Source: Streptomycetaceae bacterium
GTDB taxonomy: Bacteria > Actinomycetota > Actinomycetes > Nanopelagicales > Nanopelagicaceae
DNA length: 64,000 nt
Direction: 5' to 3'
Assembly: GCA_007279945.1 (NCBI GenBank)
Contig: QYPG01000001.1
Location: 1 to 64,000 of the forward strand
The translations under genes were made by a program, and so were the position numbers. The notes beneath the pieces are model-generated. The model was not told the origin of the DNA and ran no database searches. It was given only the letters and a program-made list of their open reading frames with translations. Every line of letters starts with the position of its first letter. Positions within the stretch are counted from its first letter, which is position 1. Of this stretch, positions 16,510 through 26,000 are shown in pieces.

Positions 16510-17430
16510 ATGGCATTCGAGGAGTCACAGGTAATTGGAGTGCTGGCTGAAATCTTTGCCACGCACAACCCTGCGCTCATTGTTGGAATAGGTGATGACG
16601 GCGCCATTGTTACTACTGGGTCGCAATCTGTAATTACGACCGATATGGCAGTAGAAGGTACGCACTTTAATACTGAGTGGTCGGGAGCCTTCGATATTGG
16701 CCGCAAAATTGTGGCGGCAAACTTGGCCGATGTTTATGCGATGGGTGGCACGCCTTCGTACTTGCTAGTAGCAGTAACGTTGATCGGCGATGAAAGTTTG
16801 GATTGGATTAGCGATCTTGCCCACGGGATTGTGCACGAGGCGAAAAGCTGCGGCGCAATCGTTGTTGGTGGAGATTTAACACGGGGTGCGATAAAAGTAA
16901 TTGCTATTACCGCTATCGGAAAAGTTGAGAAGGCCATCACGCGTTCGGGAGCCAAAGCCGGTGACTCGATTTATCTTTCGTCACTTCCAGGTTGGTCGGC
17001 TGCTGGCTTGGCAATGATTACCAATGAGAGCTGTGATGACTTAGAGGCTTATGCAGTTGAACAGTTCTGCGCGCCAACTGTGGATTACTCGGCAGCGGCA
17101 GCGTTAGCCGATGCTGGTGCAACGTCCATGTGCGATATCAGTGACGCCCTTGTCATTCAAGCCCAGCAAGTTGCAGCGGCATCCCAGGTTTGTTTTAGCT
17201 TTGATCCGCATTCTTTTACTTCGCATCCAGAGTTTCTAGCGTTGAGCGAATTAGCTAATAAGCACGAAATCGATGTGTGGCAATGGATATTTGCCGGAGG
17301 AGAAGATCACGTATTTCTAGCAACAGGTAGAGATTTACCCGGTCTATGCGTCGGCACAGTGGTCGCCGGATCCGGTGTTGCTGGTTTAGAAATGAAAAAA
17401 GCGCCAGATACCTGGCGCCATTTCAATTGA
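16510..17430 (+). CDS. thiL: thiamine-monophosphate kinase
   Basis: ThiL phosphorylates thiamine monophosphate to the active cofactor. Motifs: GIGDDGAIV near residue 25, TTDMAVEGTHF, AANLADVYAMGGTP and the GGDLTRG Mg/ATP-binding region. About 306 residues from ATG 16510, which has AAGG 7 bases upstream; an in-frame TTG at 16504 is too close to it. The last codons of this gene also carry the rpmB terminator on the opposite strand. Confidence 0.93.
   Translation: MAFEESQVIGVLAEIFATHNPALIVGIGDDGAIVTTGSQSVITTDMAVEGTHFNTEWSGAFDIGRKIVAANLADVYAMGGTPSYLLVAVTLIGDESLDWISDLAHGIVHEAKSCGAIVVGGDLTRGAIKVIAITAIGKVEKAITRSGAKAGDSIYLSSLPGWSAAGLAMITNESCDDLEAYAVEQFCAPTVDYSAAAALADAGATSMCDISDALVIQAQQVAAASQVCFSFDPHSFTSHPEFLALSELANKHEIDVWQWIFAGGEDHVFLATGRDLPGLCVGTVVAGSGVAGLEMKKAPDTWRHFN
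17395..17418 (-). terminator. rpmB terminator inside the thiL coding end
   Basis: Read on the - strand, GCGCCAG-GTAT-CTGGCGC (17418-17401) is a perfect 7-base-pair stem with a four-base loop, followed directly by TTTTTT (17400-17395). It starts 24 bases after the rpmB stop and is made of sense codons of the thiL C-terminus on the + strand. Confidence 0.85.
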
Positions 17431-17442
17431 ATGTAAATAAAA

Positions 17443-17628
17443 TTAACGAGTAACTTTGCCCGCCTTGAGGCAAGAAGTGCATACGTTTTGGCGTTTTGGA
17501 GTTCCACCAATAAGTGTGCGAACGCGCTGAATATTTGGATTCCAACGTCGGCGGGTCTTGACCTGTGAGTGTGAAACGTTGTTGCCAAAGCTTGGGCCTT
17601 TGCCACAGATATCGCATGTTGCTGCCAC
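17443..17628 (-). CDS. rpmB: 50S ribosomal protein L28
   Basis: A 61-residue L28 of the zinc-ribbon type with two CxxC pairs (CDICGKGP at 5-12 and CTSC near 53-56). Start GTG 17628 gives the usual MAATCDICGKGPSFGNNVSHS; Shine-Dalgarno AAGGAG lies 7 bases before it. A longer in-frame reading up to 17679 lacks support. The gene is divergent from recG. Confidence 0.95.
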   Translation of the reverse strand: MAATCDICGKGPSFGNNVSHSQVKTRRRWNPNIQRVRTLIGGTPKRQNVCTSCLKAGKVTR

Positions 17629-17767
17629 AGCGGTACTCCTTTTATATCTCGGTATTGCTGCTAAGTCCCTAACGGACAAGGTGCAAGGCTATCGCGACTA
17701 GCCATGGCTACGCCAATCCATGCGTGGCATGGGCTCAAGAAGAGGCCTGGCGCGAGAGAATCACCGT

Positions 17768-19939
17768 ATGGCAAAGCTCGATCACAGGCTCGTAGATGTG
17801 CTTGGCGACCGGACGGCCAAAGTTCTCTACGATGCATTTGCGATCAAGACGGTCGGTGATCTTTTGCATCACTATCCACGGCGCTACATGGTTCGGGGTG
17901 AGCTATCCGATATCGCCGAGCTCAAAGAGGGCGATGAAGTAACAATTCTCGCCGAGGTCTTTGCCTCTACCACCCGGCAAATACGTGGCCGTAAGGGAAG
18001 CATTCTAGAAGTAATTGTTACCGATGGCAGCGATAAGTTATCCCTAACATTTTTTAATCAAGCTTGGCGTGAGAAAGAGTTAAAGGTCGGTGCTCAAGGA
18101 TTATTCGCCGGCAAAGTTGGGCTTTTTAATAAGAAAAAACAGTTAGCCCACCCCGATTATCAGATGATTGCCGATGGGTCAGATGTTGATAATGCAGTAG
18201 ATAAATTTGCCGGAAAGTACTTGCCGGTCTATTCGGCCACGTCCAAACTGCCTTCTTGGAAAATTACGCAGTGTATGGAGATGGCTATTGCTTCACTCGA
18301 TGAAGTTGAAGATTATCTCCCCGATGAAGTACGAAATGCGCATAACTTCCCAACGCTGCAACAAGCGCTAGTGCAGTTACATACACCTGCGGATTTGGAT
18401 CATGCAGATGCAGCACGGGAACGCCTTACATTTGATGAAGCGTTCCTACTTCAGCTCATGTTAGTTCTTCGTAAGGCACAGTTAAGAAAGTTGGACTCAG
18501 TTTCACGCAAAACAAAGAGCGGCGGAATTCTAGAGGCCTTTGATGCCGCCTTACCATTTGAATTAACTGGTGGCCAAAAAAATATTACAGCTGAAATCGA
18601 AAATGATTTAGCCCAGTCACATCCCATGCATCGACTATTACAAGGCGAAGTGGGTTCTGGTAAAACTATTGTTGCACTGCGTGCCATGTTGGCTGTGGTT
18701 GATAGTGGCGGCCAAGCTGCCTTATTAGCGCCCACAGAAGTACTGGCAGCTCAACATCTTCGAACTTTTGAGAAACTCCTTGGTCCGTTAGCTCACGGTG
18801 GAATGCTAGATGCACCTACAACGGCAACACAGGTTGCGTTAATTACTGGCTCTCAAAATGCAGCGGCGCGAAAGAGCGCACTCTCATTGGCAGCTAGCGG
18901 AGAAGCTGGGATTATCATCGGTACGCACGCCTTACTCGGAGAAAAAATCGAATTTTCTGATTTAGGACTCATAGTCGTAGATGAGCAGCACAGATTTGGG
19001 GTAGAGCAACGTGATGCACTCAAGGAAAAGGCGGTAAAACCTCCTCACTTACTTGTCATGACGGCCACACCAATTCCGCGAACGGTAGCTATGACAGTCT
19101 TTGGGGACCTGGATGTATCAACTCTGAGAGAACTACCTTTGGGTCGCTCACCGATAACTACCCACGTGATTTCAGTCTTAGAAAAGCCCGCCTTCTTGGA
19201 TCGGGCATGGGCACGAATTAGTGAGGAAGTGGCCCAGGGGTACCAGGCCTACGTTGTTGCTCCGCGCATTTCGGCATCTGAAAATGAGAACTCAGATATA
19301 GATTTCCTCTTTGGTGAGGAGTCAAAGGACATTTCCTCAGTAGAGGAGTTAGCACCCCGGCTTGCAGGGGAGGCCTTAGCGGGATTGCGAGTGGCTGACC
19401 TACACGGGCGTCAGTCTGCAGAAGTTAAAGATGCAACTATGCGCGCATTTGCAGCTGGTGAGATTGATGTCTTAGTTTCAACGACCGTAATTGAAGTAGG
19501 TGTGGATGTTGCAAATGCAACGGTCATGGTGGTTATGGATGCAGATCGATTTGGAGTTTCGCAGCTGCATCAACTGCGAGGTCGTGTTGGCCGAGGAACA
19601 TCGCCCGGTTTATGTTTATTAGTAACGAATTCACCGCCAGATAGTCCGGCACGTGCTCGATTAGATGCAGTCGCAGAAACTCTTGATGGCTTTGAACTCT
19701 CGCGCATTGATCTTGAGCAACGGCGTGAAGGAGATGTCTTAGGTGCCAGTCAATCAGGAACTCGCTCTCACCTTCGTTTGCTACGGGTCTTGCGTGATGA
19801 AGAGTTAATTGAACGTGCACGCGCCGATGCTGAGGGCATAATTAGCGCTTCGCCAGATTTATCTAGTTATCCTGGCCTGGCACAAGAGATTGCGCAGTTA
19901 GCTAAAGATGCATCTACCGACTATTTAGACAAGGGTTAG
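17768..19939 (+). CDS. recG: ATP-dependent DNA helicase RecG
   Basis: RecG remodels stalled forks and branched recombination intermediates. A wedge/OB domain is at about 60-160, Walker A GEVGSGKT near 296, the DEQH box (VVDEQHRFG) near 411, MTATPIPRT after it, and a helicase C domain with HQLRGRVGRG. 723 residues from ATG 17768 (MAKLDHRLVDVLGDR), the usual N-terminus; the in-frame ATG at 17720 adds an unconserved leader. GAGAAT ends 6 bases before 17768 and may be a leaderless -10. Confidence 0.95.
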   Translation: MAKLDHRLVDVLGDRTAKVLYDAFAIKTVGDLLHHYPRRYMVRGELSDIAELKEGDEVTILAEVFASTTRQIRGRKGSILEVIVTDGSDKLSLTFFNQAWREKELKVGAQGLFAGKVGLFNKKKQLAHPDYQMIADGSDVDNAVDKFAGKYLPVYSATSKLPSWKITQCMEMAIASLDEVEDYLPDEVRNAHNFPTLQQALVQLHTPADLDHADAARERLTFDEAFLLQLMLVLRKAQLRKLDSVSRKTKSGGILEAFDAALPFELTGGQKNITAEIENDLAQSHPMHRLLQGEVGSGKTIVALRAMLAVVDSGGQAALLAPTEVLAAQHLRTFEKLLGPLAHGGMLDAPTTATQVALITGSQNAAARKSALSLAASGEAGIIIGTHALLGEKIEFSDLGLIVVDEQHRFGVEQRDALKEKAVKPPHLLVMTATPIPRTVAMTVFGDLDVSTLRELPLGRSPITTHVISVLEKPAFLDRAWARISEEVAQGYQAYVVAPRISASENENSDIDFLFGEESKDISSVEELAPRLAGEALAGLRVADLHGRQSAEVKDATMRAFAAGEIDVLVSTTVIEVGVDVANATVMVVMDADRFGVSQLHQLRGRVGRGTSPGLCLLVTNSPPDSPARARLDAVAETLDGFELSRIDLEQRREGDVLGASQSGTRSHLRLLRVLRDEELIERARADAEGIISASPDLSSYPGLAQEIAQLAKDASTDYLDKG

Positions 19940-19942
19940 AGA

Positions 19943-20521
19943 TTGAGAATAATCGCTGGAGTTGCAAAGGGTCGAACATTGGGGACTGTGGCTGGTGCTA
20001 CAAGGCCAACATCTGATCGCGCCCGAGAAGGATTATTTTCATCACTGACATCTGAGTTCGGCGATTTTCTCGGACTACATGTTCTAGATCTTTTCGGCGG
20101 CTCAGGTGCAATTGGTCTAGAAGCGTTTTCTCGCGGTGCATCGATTGTACATATAGTTGAAAGAGATGTTGATGCACAGAAAACAATTGAGAATAACTAC
20201 CAGTTAGTGATGAAGAACAAACCTGTTGGGAAATTCCATCTCTATTCAATGTCAGCGCAACGATTTGTCAGTGATGCGCCTAAAGAGAAGTATCACTTCA
20301 TATATATCGACCCTCCCTTTGATTTCACTAATAGCGAGATTGAAGATGTTTTACAGAAACTTCATACGGGTGAGTTCCTAAAAAATGATGGTTTCATAGC
20401 TGTGGAGCGCACGACAAAAGGCCCAAAATTTAGCTGGCCTGAAGGTTTTAGCGCAGCGCGCGAGAGAAACTATGGCGCGGCAAGTATTTTTTACGGTAAT
20501 TACCTGCCAGCGAATGGATAA
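19943..20521 (+). CDS. rsmD: 16S rRNA (guanine966-N2)-methyltransferase
   Basis: RsmD methylates G966 of 16S rRNA. A 192-residue Rossmann methyltransferase with the N-terminal MRIIAGVAKGR, PTSDRAREGLFSSL, SAM-binding VLDLFGGSGAIGLEA (about 47-61) and the catalytic DPPF motif (IYIDPPFD). TTG 19943 has AGGG upstream and lies 3 bases after recG. coaD follows in the usual order. Confidence 0.94.
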   Translation: MRIIAGVAKGRTLGTVAGATRPTSDRAREGLFSSLTSEFGDFLGLHVLDLFGGSGAIGLEAFSRGASIVHIVERDVDAQKTIENNYQLVMKNKPVGKFHLYSMSAQRFVSDAPKEKYHFIYIDPPFDFTNSEIEDVLQKLHTGEFLKNDGFIAVERTTKGPKFSWPEGFSAARERNYGAASIFYGNYLPANG

Positions 20522-20537
20522 GTGCGCCATCTATTGC

Positions 20538-20543
20538 TAGCGT
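20538..20543 (+). promoter_or_regulatory. -10 of a probable leaderless coaD promoter
   Basis: TAGCGT ends 7 bases before ATG 20551, and TGC directly before it makes an extended -10 (TGnTAnnnT). There is no Shine-Dalgarno. Confidence 0.5.
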
Positions 20544-20550
20544 TTGAGCC

Positions 20551-21030
20551 ATGAAGCGCGCAGTCTGTCCAGGTTCTTTCGACCCAATCACGTTTGGCCA
20601 CTTAGACATCATCAAGCGCGCCAGTGCTCAGTTTGATCATGTCGTTGTTGCAGTACTTGAAAATCGTACTAAATCAAGTCTGTTTACAGTCGCTGAACGA
20701 ATCGAAATGATAGGTCAGACAACGGCCAATCTAACGAATGTAAGTGTTGACTCCTGGAGCGGATTGCTCGCCGAATACTGCAAAACTAACTCAATTACCT
20801 CAATCGTGAAGGGCCTTCGAGCCGTCACCGATTTTGATTATGAACTTCAGATGGCACAGTTAAATTTACAAGCATCCGGTGTAGAAACTATGTTGATGGC
20901 AACTGCACCTGCACACTCATTTCTATCGTCATCGTTGGTAAAAGAGTTAGCGCATTATGGCGGGGATGTTTCTTCAATGGTCCCTCCAAATGTAGATACT
21001 GCGTTAAAACTTCGAGTAGCAGGGAAGTAG
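20551..21030 (+). CDS. coaD: pantetheine-phosphate adenylyltransferase
   Basis: CoaD makes dephospho-CoA from phosphopantetheine, the fourth step of CoA synthesis. The nucleotidyltransferase motif CPGSFDPITFGHLDII is at residues 5-20, VVVAVLENRTKSSLF follows, and the second motif is in FLSSSLVKELAHYGGDVSSMVP. 159 residues, standard length. Confidence 0.97.
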   Translation: MKRAVCPGSFDPITFGHLDIIKRASAQFDHVVVAVLENRTKSSLFTVAERIEMIGQTTANLTNVSVDSWSGLLAEYCKTNSITSIVKGLRAVTDFDYELQMAQLNLQASGVETMLMATAPAHSFLSSSLVKELAHYGGDVSSMVPPNVDTALKLRVAGK

Positions 21031-21033
21031 ACC

Positions 21034-21516
21034 ATGGATTCAGTTGATAAATTAATGGCGGCAATTACCATGGTCGAAGAGGCACGTGGAGTTCCGCTAT
21101 CTGCTAGTTGTGTTGTACATCGTGGCGAGATGCTTGAACTTCTTGATGAAGCGAAAGAGGCGCTTCCGGCTGATTTTGAGTCGGCACAAAAATTGATTTC
21201 TGTACGTGATGCCATAATCGAAGAGGGTAGAGTCAGTGCAGAATCGATGATTACCATGGCACGCGAAGATGTTGCGCGTATGGTTGAACAGACATCAATT
21301 GTGCAAATCGCACGCGAAGAGGCCTCTAAGATTTTAGATGATGCACGCGAACTTGCAGAGCAAGAAAAGAATGAGGTAGAAGAGTATATAGATGGAAGAC
21401 TCGCCACCCTTGAGGTAATTCTTAACAAAACTCAAGATGCAGTTGCACGTGGTCGCGAGCGTTTAGCTGGCGCCGGTGATAAAGATGCTCTGGCTCAACT
21501 CTCAGATGTGGACTAG
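21034..21516 (+). CDS. coiled-coil protein, SepIVA/DivIVA-like
   Basis: A 160-residue charged, largely helical protein; residues about 55-145 are heptad-rich (RDAIIEEGRVSAE, EASKILDDAREL, EQEKNEVEEYID) and predict a coiled coil. The position between coaD and DUF177/rpmF/rnc matches Rv2927c (SepIVA), a DivIVA-domain septation factor of mycobacteria. Orthology is suggested by order, size and coiled-coil character rather than clear identity. A role in division or cell-envelope organisation is inferred. No membrane segment. Confidence 0.75.
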   Translation: MDSVDKLMAAITMVEEARGVPLSASCVVHRGEMLELLDEAKEALPADFESAQKLISVRDAIIEEGRVSAESMITMAREDVARMVEQTSIVQIAREEASKILDDARELAEQEKNEVEEYIDGRLATLEVILNKTQDAVARGRERLAGAGDKDALAQLSDVD

Positions 21517-21521
21517 GGCAC

Positions 21522-22097
21522 ATGTCACGTCCTTCAGAGGCTTTTAAACTCAATACGTTTGAGCTGCCCCGACGTGCTGGTGAAATGAAAGAGTATGAAC
21601 TAGATATTGAGGTCCCAGAAAATGTTGGTGTGCCTTTGATTTTTGTGCCAGCCGGTGAAGTTATTGAGGTTGATGCACGTTTGGAGTCGGTTACTGAAGG
21701 AATACTTCTGAGCGCGCAAATCTTTGCAACGGCAAAAGGGGAGTGCACCCGTTGTCTAGATCCCGTTGAAGTGGAAATCGAAAAGAAGATCCAAGAGCTC
21801 TTTAACTACACGTCCAAAATTGGGCGCTCAAAAAAGGGTTCGAGTGACGACGAGTTAGATCTAGAGGAAGAGTTCATGATGGATGGCGACATCATGAATC
21901 TTGAGACTCCGATTCGCGATGCCATAGTCCTAGGCCTTCCCTTCAACCCTCTGTGCAGCCCTGATTGCCTGGGTCTGTGCCCAGAATGTGGTGGCAAGTG
22001 GGCCGATCTACCCTCAGGTCACGCTCATGAGAGCATCGACGCTCGTTGGGCGGCATTGGCTGCGCTGGATATCGATCTCCCCGATTTCAAGAATTAG
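21522..22097 (+). CDS. DUF177 (YceD) family protein
   Basis: A 191-residue DUF177 protein. The CTRCLDPVE motif lies near residues 75-83, and a C-terminal Cys group (CSPDCLGLCPECGG) could bind metal. DUF177 genes almost always precede rpmF, as here, and have been linked to 23S rRNA metabolism in bacteria and plastids. The gene is 5 bases after the SepIVA-like gene. Confidence 0.9.
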   Translation: MSRPSEAFKLNTFELPRRAGEMKEYELDIEVPENVGVPLIFVPAGEVIEVDARLESVTEGILLSAQIFATAKGECTRCLDPVEVEIEKKIQELFNYTSKIGRSKKGSSDDELDLEEEFMMDGDIMNLETPIRDAIVLGLPFNPLCSPDCLGLCPECGGKWADLPSGHAHESIDARWAALAALDIDLPDFKN

Positions 22098-22160
22098 GGG
22101 TTTTAAGGGATACTTACGCCCTGCAGCCATCGCTGCGCAGCGAAAGAAGAGGTTAGAAAA

Positions 22161-22334
22161 GTGCCAGTACCAAAGCGGAAAACCTCGCGTTCAAAGACGC
22201 GATCACGTCGAAGCCAGTGGAAGACAACTGCTGCCTCTCTGGCAGCATGCCCACAGTGCCAGCAACCAAAATTGCAACACACTGCCTGCCCTACCTGCGG
22301 TACTTATAATCGTCGCCAGGTATTAGAGGTCTGA
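22161..22334 (+). CDS. rpmF: 50S ribosomal protein L32
   Basis: A 57-residue L32 beginning MPVPKRKTSRSKTRSRRSQW, with a zinc-ribbon CPQC...CPTC arrangement and the TYNRRQVLEV ending. GTG 22161 is preceded at about 8 bases by GAAGAGG. It sits between DUF177 and rnc in the conserved order. Confidence 0.95.
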   Translation: MPVPKRKTSRSKTRSRRSQWKTTAASLAACPQCQQPKLQHTACPTCGTYNRRQVLEV

Positions 22335-22344
22335 TCTGAGCTCG

Positions 22345-23022
22345 TTGCTCAATGAGAGGCTGGGGGTTGTCATTGAACCCTCACTTCTTGAGTTGGCTTT
22401 TACGCATCGCTCTTTTGCATATGAATCTGCGAGCAAAGAAACTAACGAGCGACTTGAATTTTTAGGTGACTCTGTTTTAGGTTTGATAGTTACTGAAGAG
22501 CTTTATAAAAGATATCCAGATTTTGATGAGAGCCGTCTGTCGCCGCTTCGTTCAGGCGTTGTAAATATGCGTGCACTGGCAGACATAGCTCGCGAGCTTG
22601 ATCTTGGAAAATACATTCGTCTTGGCAAAGGCGAAGAAGTAACCGGCGGGCGTGATAAAAACTCATTGTTAGCCGATGCTCTGGAAGCATTGATTGGCGC
22701 TATTTATTTACAGTGTGGATTTGAAAAATGCACACAAATCGTTTGCGGATTGATTGCATCAACTTTAAATTCAGCCGTTGCACGTGGTGCTGGATTAGAT
22801 GGCAAAACGGCGTTGCAAGAGTTAGTGGCCGCTCTTGGCAAAGGCGTACCGGAGTACGTTGTCACAGAAGAAGGCCCTGATCACGATAAGAATTTCACGG
22901 CTCACGCTATGGTCGCCGGAAATACCGCCGGTGTTGGCACAGGGAAAAGCAAGCGCGAGGCCGAGCAAGTTGCAGCGCGTATTGCCTTCGAAGCGTTAAA
23001 AATCGAGCTCCCTGAGCAGTAA
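22345..23022 (+). CDS. rnc: ribonuclease III
   Basis: RNase III cuts double-stranded RNA in rRNA processing and mRNA turnover. The catalytic signature NERLEFLGDSVLGLIV is at about 33-48, followed by the second catalytic region DALEALIGAIYLQ and a C-terminal dsRNA-binding domain from about 155 (GKTALQELVAALGKG). TTG 22345 is the only canonical start, but AGAGG (22325-22329) is 15 bases away from it and only 6 from an in-frame CTG at 22336, which would add three residues. The true start may be that CTG. Confidence 0.95.
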   Translation: MLNERLGVVIEPSLLELAFTHRSFAYESASKETNERLEFLGDSVLGLIVTEELYKRYPDFDESRLSPLRSGVVNMRALADIARELDLGKYIRLGKGEEVTGGRDKNSLLADALEALIGAIYLQCGFEKCTQIVCGLIASTLNSAVARGAGLDGKTALQELVAALGKGVPEYVVTEEGPDHDKNFTAHAMVAGNTAGVGTGKSKREAEQVAARIAFEALKIELPEQ

Positions 23023-23050
23023 TTAAGCCTAAAACCCACTCGCAACGCGA

Positions 23051-23056
23051 TAGGTT
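23051..23056 (+). promoter_or_regulatory. -10 of a probable leaderless smc promoter
   Basis: TAGGTT ends 6 bases before the smc GTG 23063. No Shine-Dalgarno at the proper distance. Confidence 0.45.
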
Positions 23057-23062
23057 TGCCGC

Positions 23063-26000
23063 GTGTATTTGAAGAGCATAACCCTAAAGGGCTTTAAGTC
23101 CTTCGCTTCGGCTACCACTTTGCGCCTTGAACCCGGCGTCACCTGCGTTGTCGGTCCAAACGGTTCAGGTAAAAGTAACGTCGTTGATGCGCTGACATGG
23201 GTGATGGGTGAGCAAGGTGCAAAATCGCTACGCGGTGGCAAGATGGAAGACGTAATCTTTGCAGGAACGAGCGGACGTGCACCTCTGGGTCGCGCTGAGG
23301 TCTCACTAACTATTGATAACGCTGATGGTGCACTCCCCATTGAATATAGCGAAGTGACAATTTCAAGAATTCTATTTAGAAATGGTCACAGCGAATATCT
23401 CATCAATGGTGAGGCTTCCCGGTTATTAGATATTCAAGAACTTCTCAGTGACTCAGGTATCGGTCGTGAGATGCATGTAATTGTTGGCCAGGGTCAGCTA
23501 GATGCGATTTTGATGGCAACTCCAGAGGAACGACGTGGATTTATTGAAGAAGCTGCAGGTGTACTTAAGCATCGCAAGCGCAAAGAAAAGGCAATCCGAA
23601 AATTAGATTCAATGCAAACAAATTTAGCGCGTGTTCAAGATTTGACTGTAGAGCTTCGTAGGCAGCTTCGTCCACTTGGCAAACAAGCAGAAGTAGCAAA
23701 AAAGGCTGCAACGATTCAAGCCGATTTGCGTGATGCCAAACTTCGTATTTTAGCTGATGACTTTATTTCACTCTCTAAAGTTTTAGATGCTGAAGTCGCT
23801 GATGAAACTGCACTTCGCCAAAGGCGTGCGCTAGTTGAAGCCGAAGTTGAAACAATACGTTCGCGTGAAGAGGCACTAGATGCGCAGAGTGCAGTTGAAG
23901 GTCCTGCGCTAGTTACTGCGCAAGAGACGTATTACCAACTTAATTCGCTGCGTGAAAAATTTCGCGGAACTCAAAATCTAGCTCAGGAGCGATCACGTTT
24001 TCTCAATGAAGAGGCGGAAGAGGCTAGAACATCAGGTCGTGATCCTGATGTATTAGAAAATGAAGCCAATGGATTGCGTGAAGAGGAGGCCAGTCTCCGA
24101 AGTAACGTCTTGGCTGCCCAGCAAAGTTTGGTCAGTTCGACTGCCCAACTTGTACAAAGTGAACAGGCACTCAAAATTGATGAAGATAAAATCGCTGCAG
24201 TAATGCGTGCAATAGCCGATGCACGCGAAGGAACTGCGCGCCAAGAGGGTCACATTAAGTCACTTCAGGCACGCCTAGAGGCGATATCTGAGGAAATAGC
24301 GCGCTTAACCAGAGCCCGTGATGATGCCCAGCATCGTGTTGACAGTGCTGCACGTGAATATGCAACGTATGAGCTAGATATTGCAAGTGCTGATTCCGGT
24401 GAAATGAACTTAGATTCTAATTTTGAATCAGCAAAGTCAGCCCTAGATCACGCAAAAGCTAAATGTGAAAAACTCATTGAAGCTGAACGAATTGCCGATC
24501 GTGAGCGAAATTCAATTGAATCAAAGATTGAGGCGATAAAACTTACATCGCAAAACCGCGATGGTGCATCGGCTCTCTTAAAAGATTCTCGTGGTGTTCA
24601 TATTTTGGGATCAGTTGCCGCACTTATTCGTATTGATACTGGTTGGGAAGCAGCAGCAGCAGCAGCCCTTGGAACGTTAGCTGATGCTGTTGTAGTTCAG
24701 GATTTAGCTTCAGCAGTTACAGCGCTGACAACGCTTCGAAGTCAAAATCTGGGTCAAGCCGATGTACTTGTTTATGATCGCAGTGCCGTGGAAATCGCCT
24801 CAATTCCATCGGGCTTAACCTCACTCTCTTCTCACATCCATTCAGAACAAATCAGCGAACTTATTTCTTCGCTCCTCTCATCCTTCGTGGTTGCAGATAA
24901 CGCTAGAGCTGCAGAAGCCATCCTGCGGTCGCATCCGGGAGTTCGAGTCGTCACACGGGACGGGGACTTAGTCACACGAGCTCGTGTCCGTGGTGGTTCT
25001 GCTTCATCTTCTTCACTCATTGAAATCAATGCACTCATAGCTGAACTTGAAGTCAAACTTGTTGATATTTCACAGCGTTGCAACCAGCTAAAATTTGAGA
25101 TTTCTTCGGCAAGTGCCGAGGTTTCTACGCGGCAAGGTGAATTTGACTTAGCTCTGGCTAAGCTCAATGAATCAGATGCACGCATTGGCGCCCTCACTGA
25201 ACAACTTGCGGTATCCGGCCAGAATATGAAATCAGCTACGGCTGAAGTTGAACGACTTAACTCAACTATCGCTGAAGCGGCCACTGCAAAGTCACGCGAT
25301 GAAGGTGAGCTAGTAATCGCTCAAAACCAACTTCATCAGCAAGGCGCAATTGCTGAACCCGACCATACCTTTACTGAAAATCTTCGAAATGCAGTATCGA
25401 TTGCACGTACGGCAGAGTTAGAGGCGCGGCTAGCGGTTCGGACGATCGAAGAGAGAGTTACTTCTGTAGCCGAGCGTGCCCGCGCACTTGATGCATCAGC
25501 ACTCGCAGAGCGTGAAGCATCAGAGCGAGCAATTCATCGCAGAGGAGCCCGCGCTAAGGCTTCGGTAATTTCGCAAGCTATAGCTGAAGCAGCATATGAA
25601 GCGTTGATTCACATTGAGCGTTCAATTTCAAAGGCGGCAATCGAACGTGGCCGTTTAGAAGAATCGCGCGGGGCTCGAGAAGGAGAGACTCTGACTGTTC
25701 GTACCCGTGGGCGTGAGCTTTCAGCTGAACTTGAAGCACTGACAACTAGCGTTCACCGTGATGAAATTGCTCGTGCTGAACAAAGAATGCGAATTGAATC
25801 ACTGGAAAATAAAACCAGTGAAGAGTTTGGTATAGATACTCAGACTCTAGCTGCCGAATATGGTCCAGAAAATGATGTTCCAACTTTCTTCGAAAATGAA
25901 GATGGCGAAATAGTGACAACTGAGTTGATTCCATATCGCCGAGATCAGCAGGAAAAGCGCTTAGCATCGGCTGAACGTTCATTGAATCTACTTGGCAAGA

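Noticed and set aside
20955-21428. 157-codon open frame on the - strand, Ser-rich
   Set aside because: It is the shadow of the SepIVA-like gene and coaD end; composition is typical of an antisense frame, and the + strand gene fits the conserved order.
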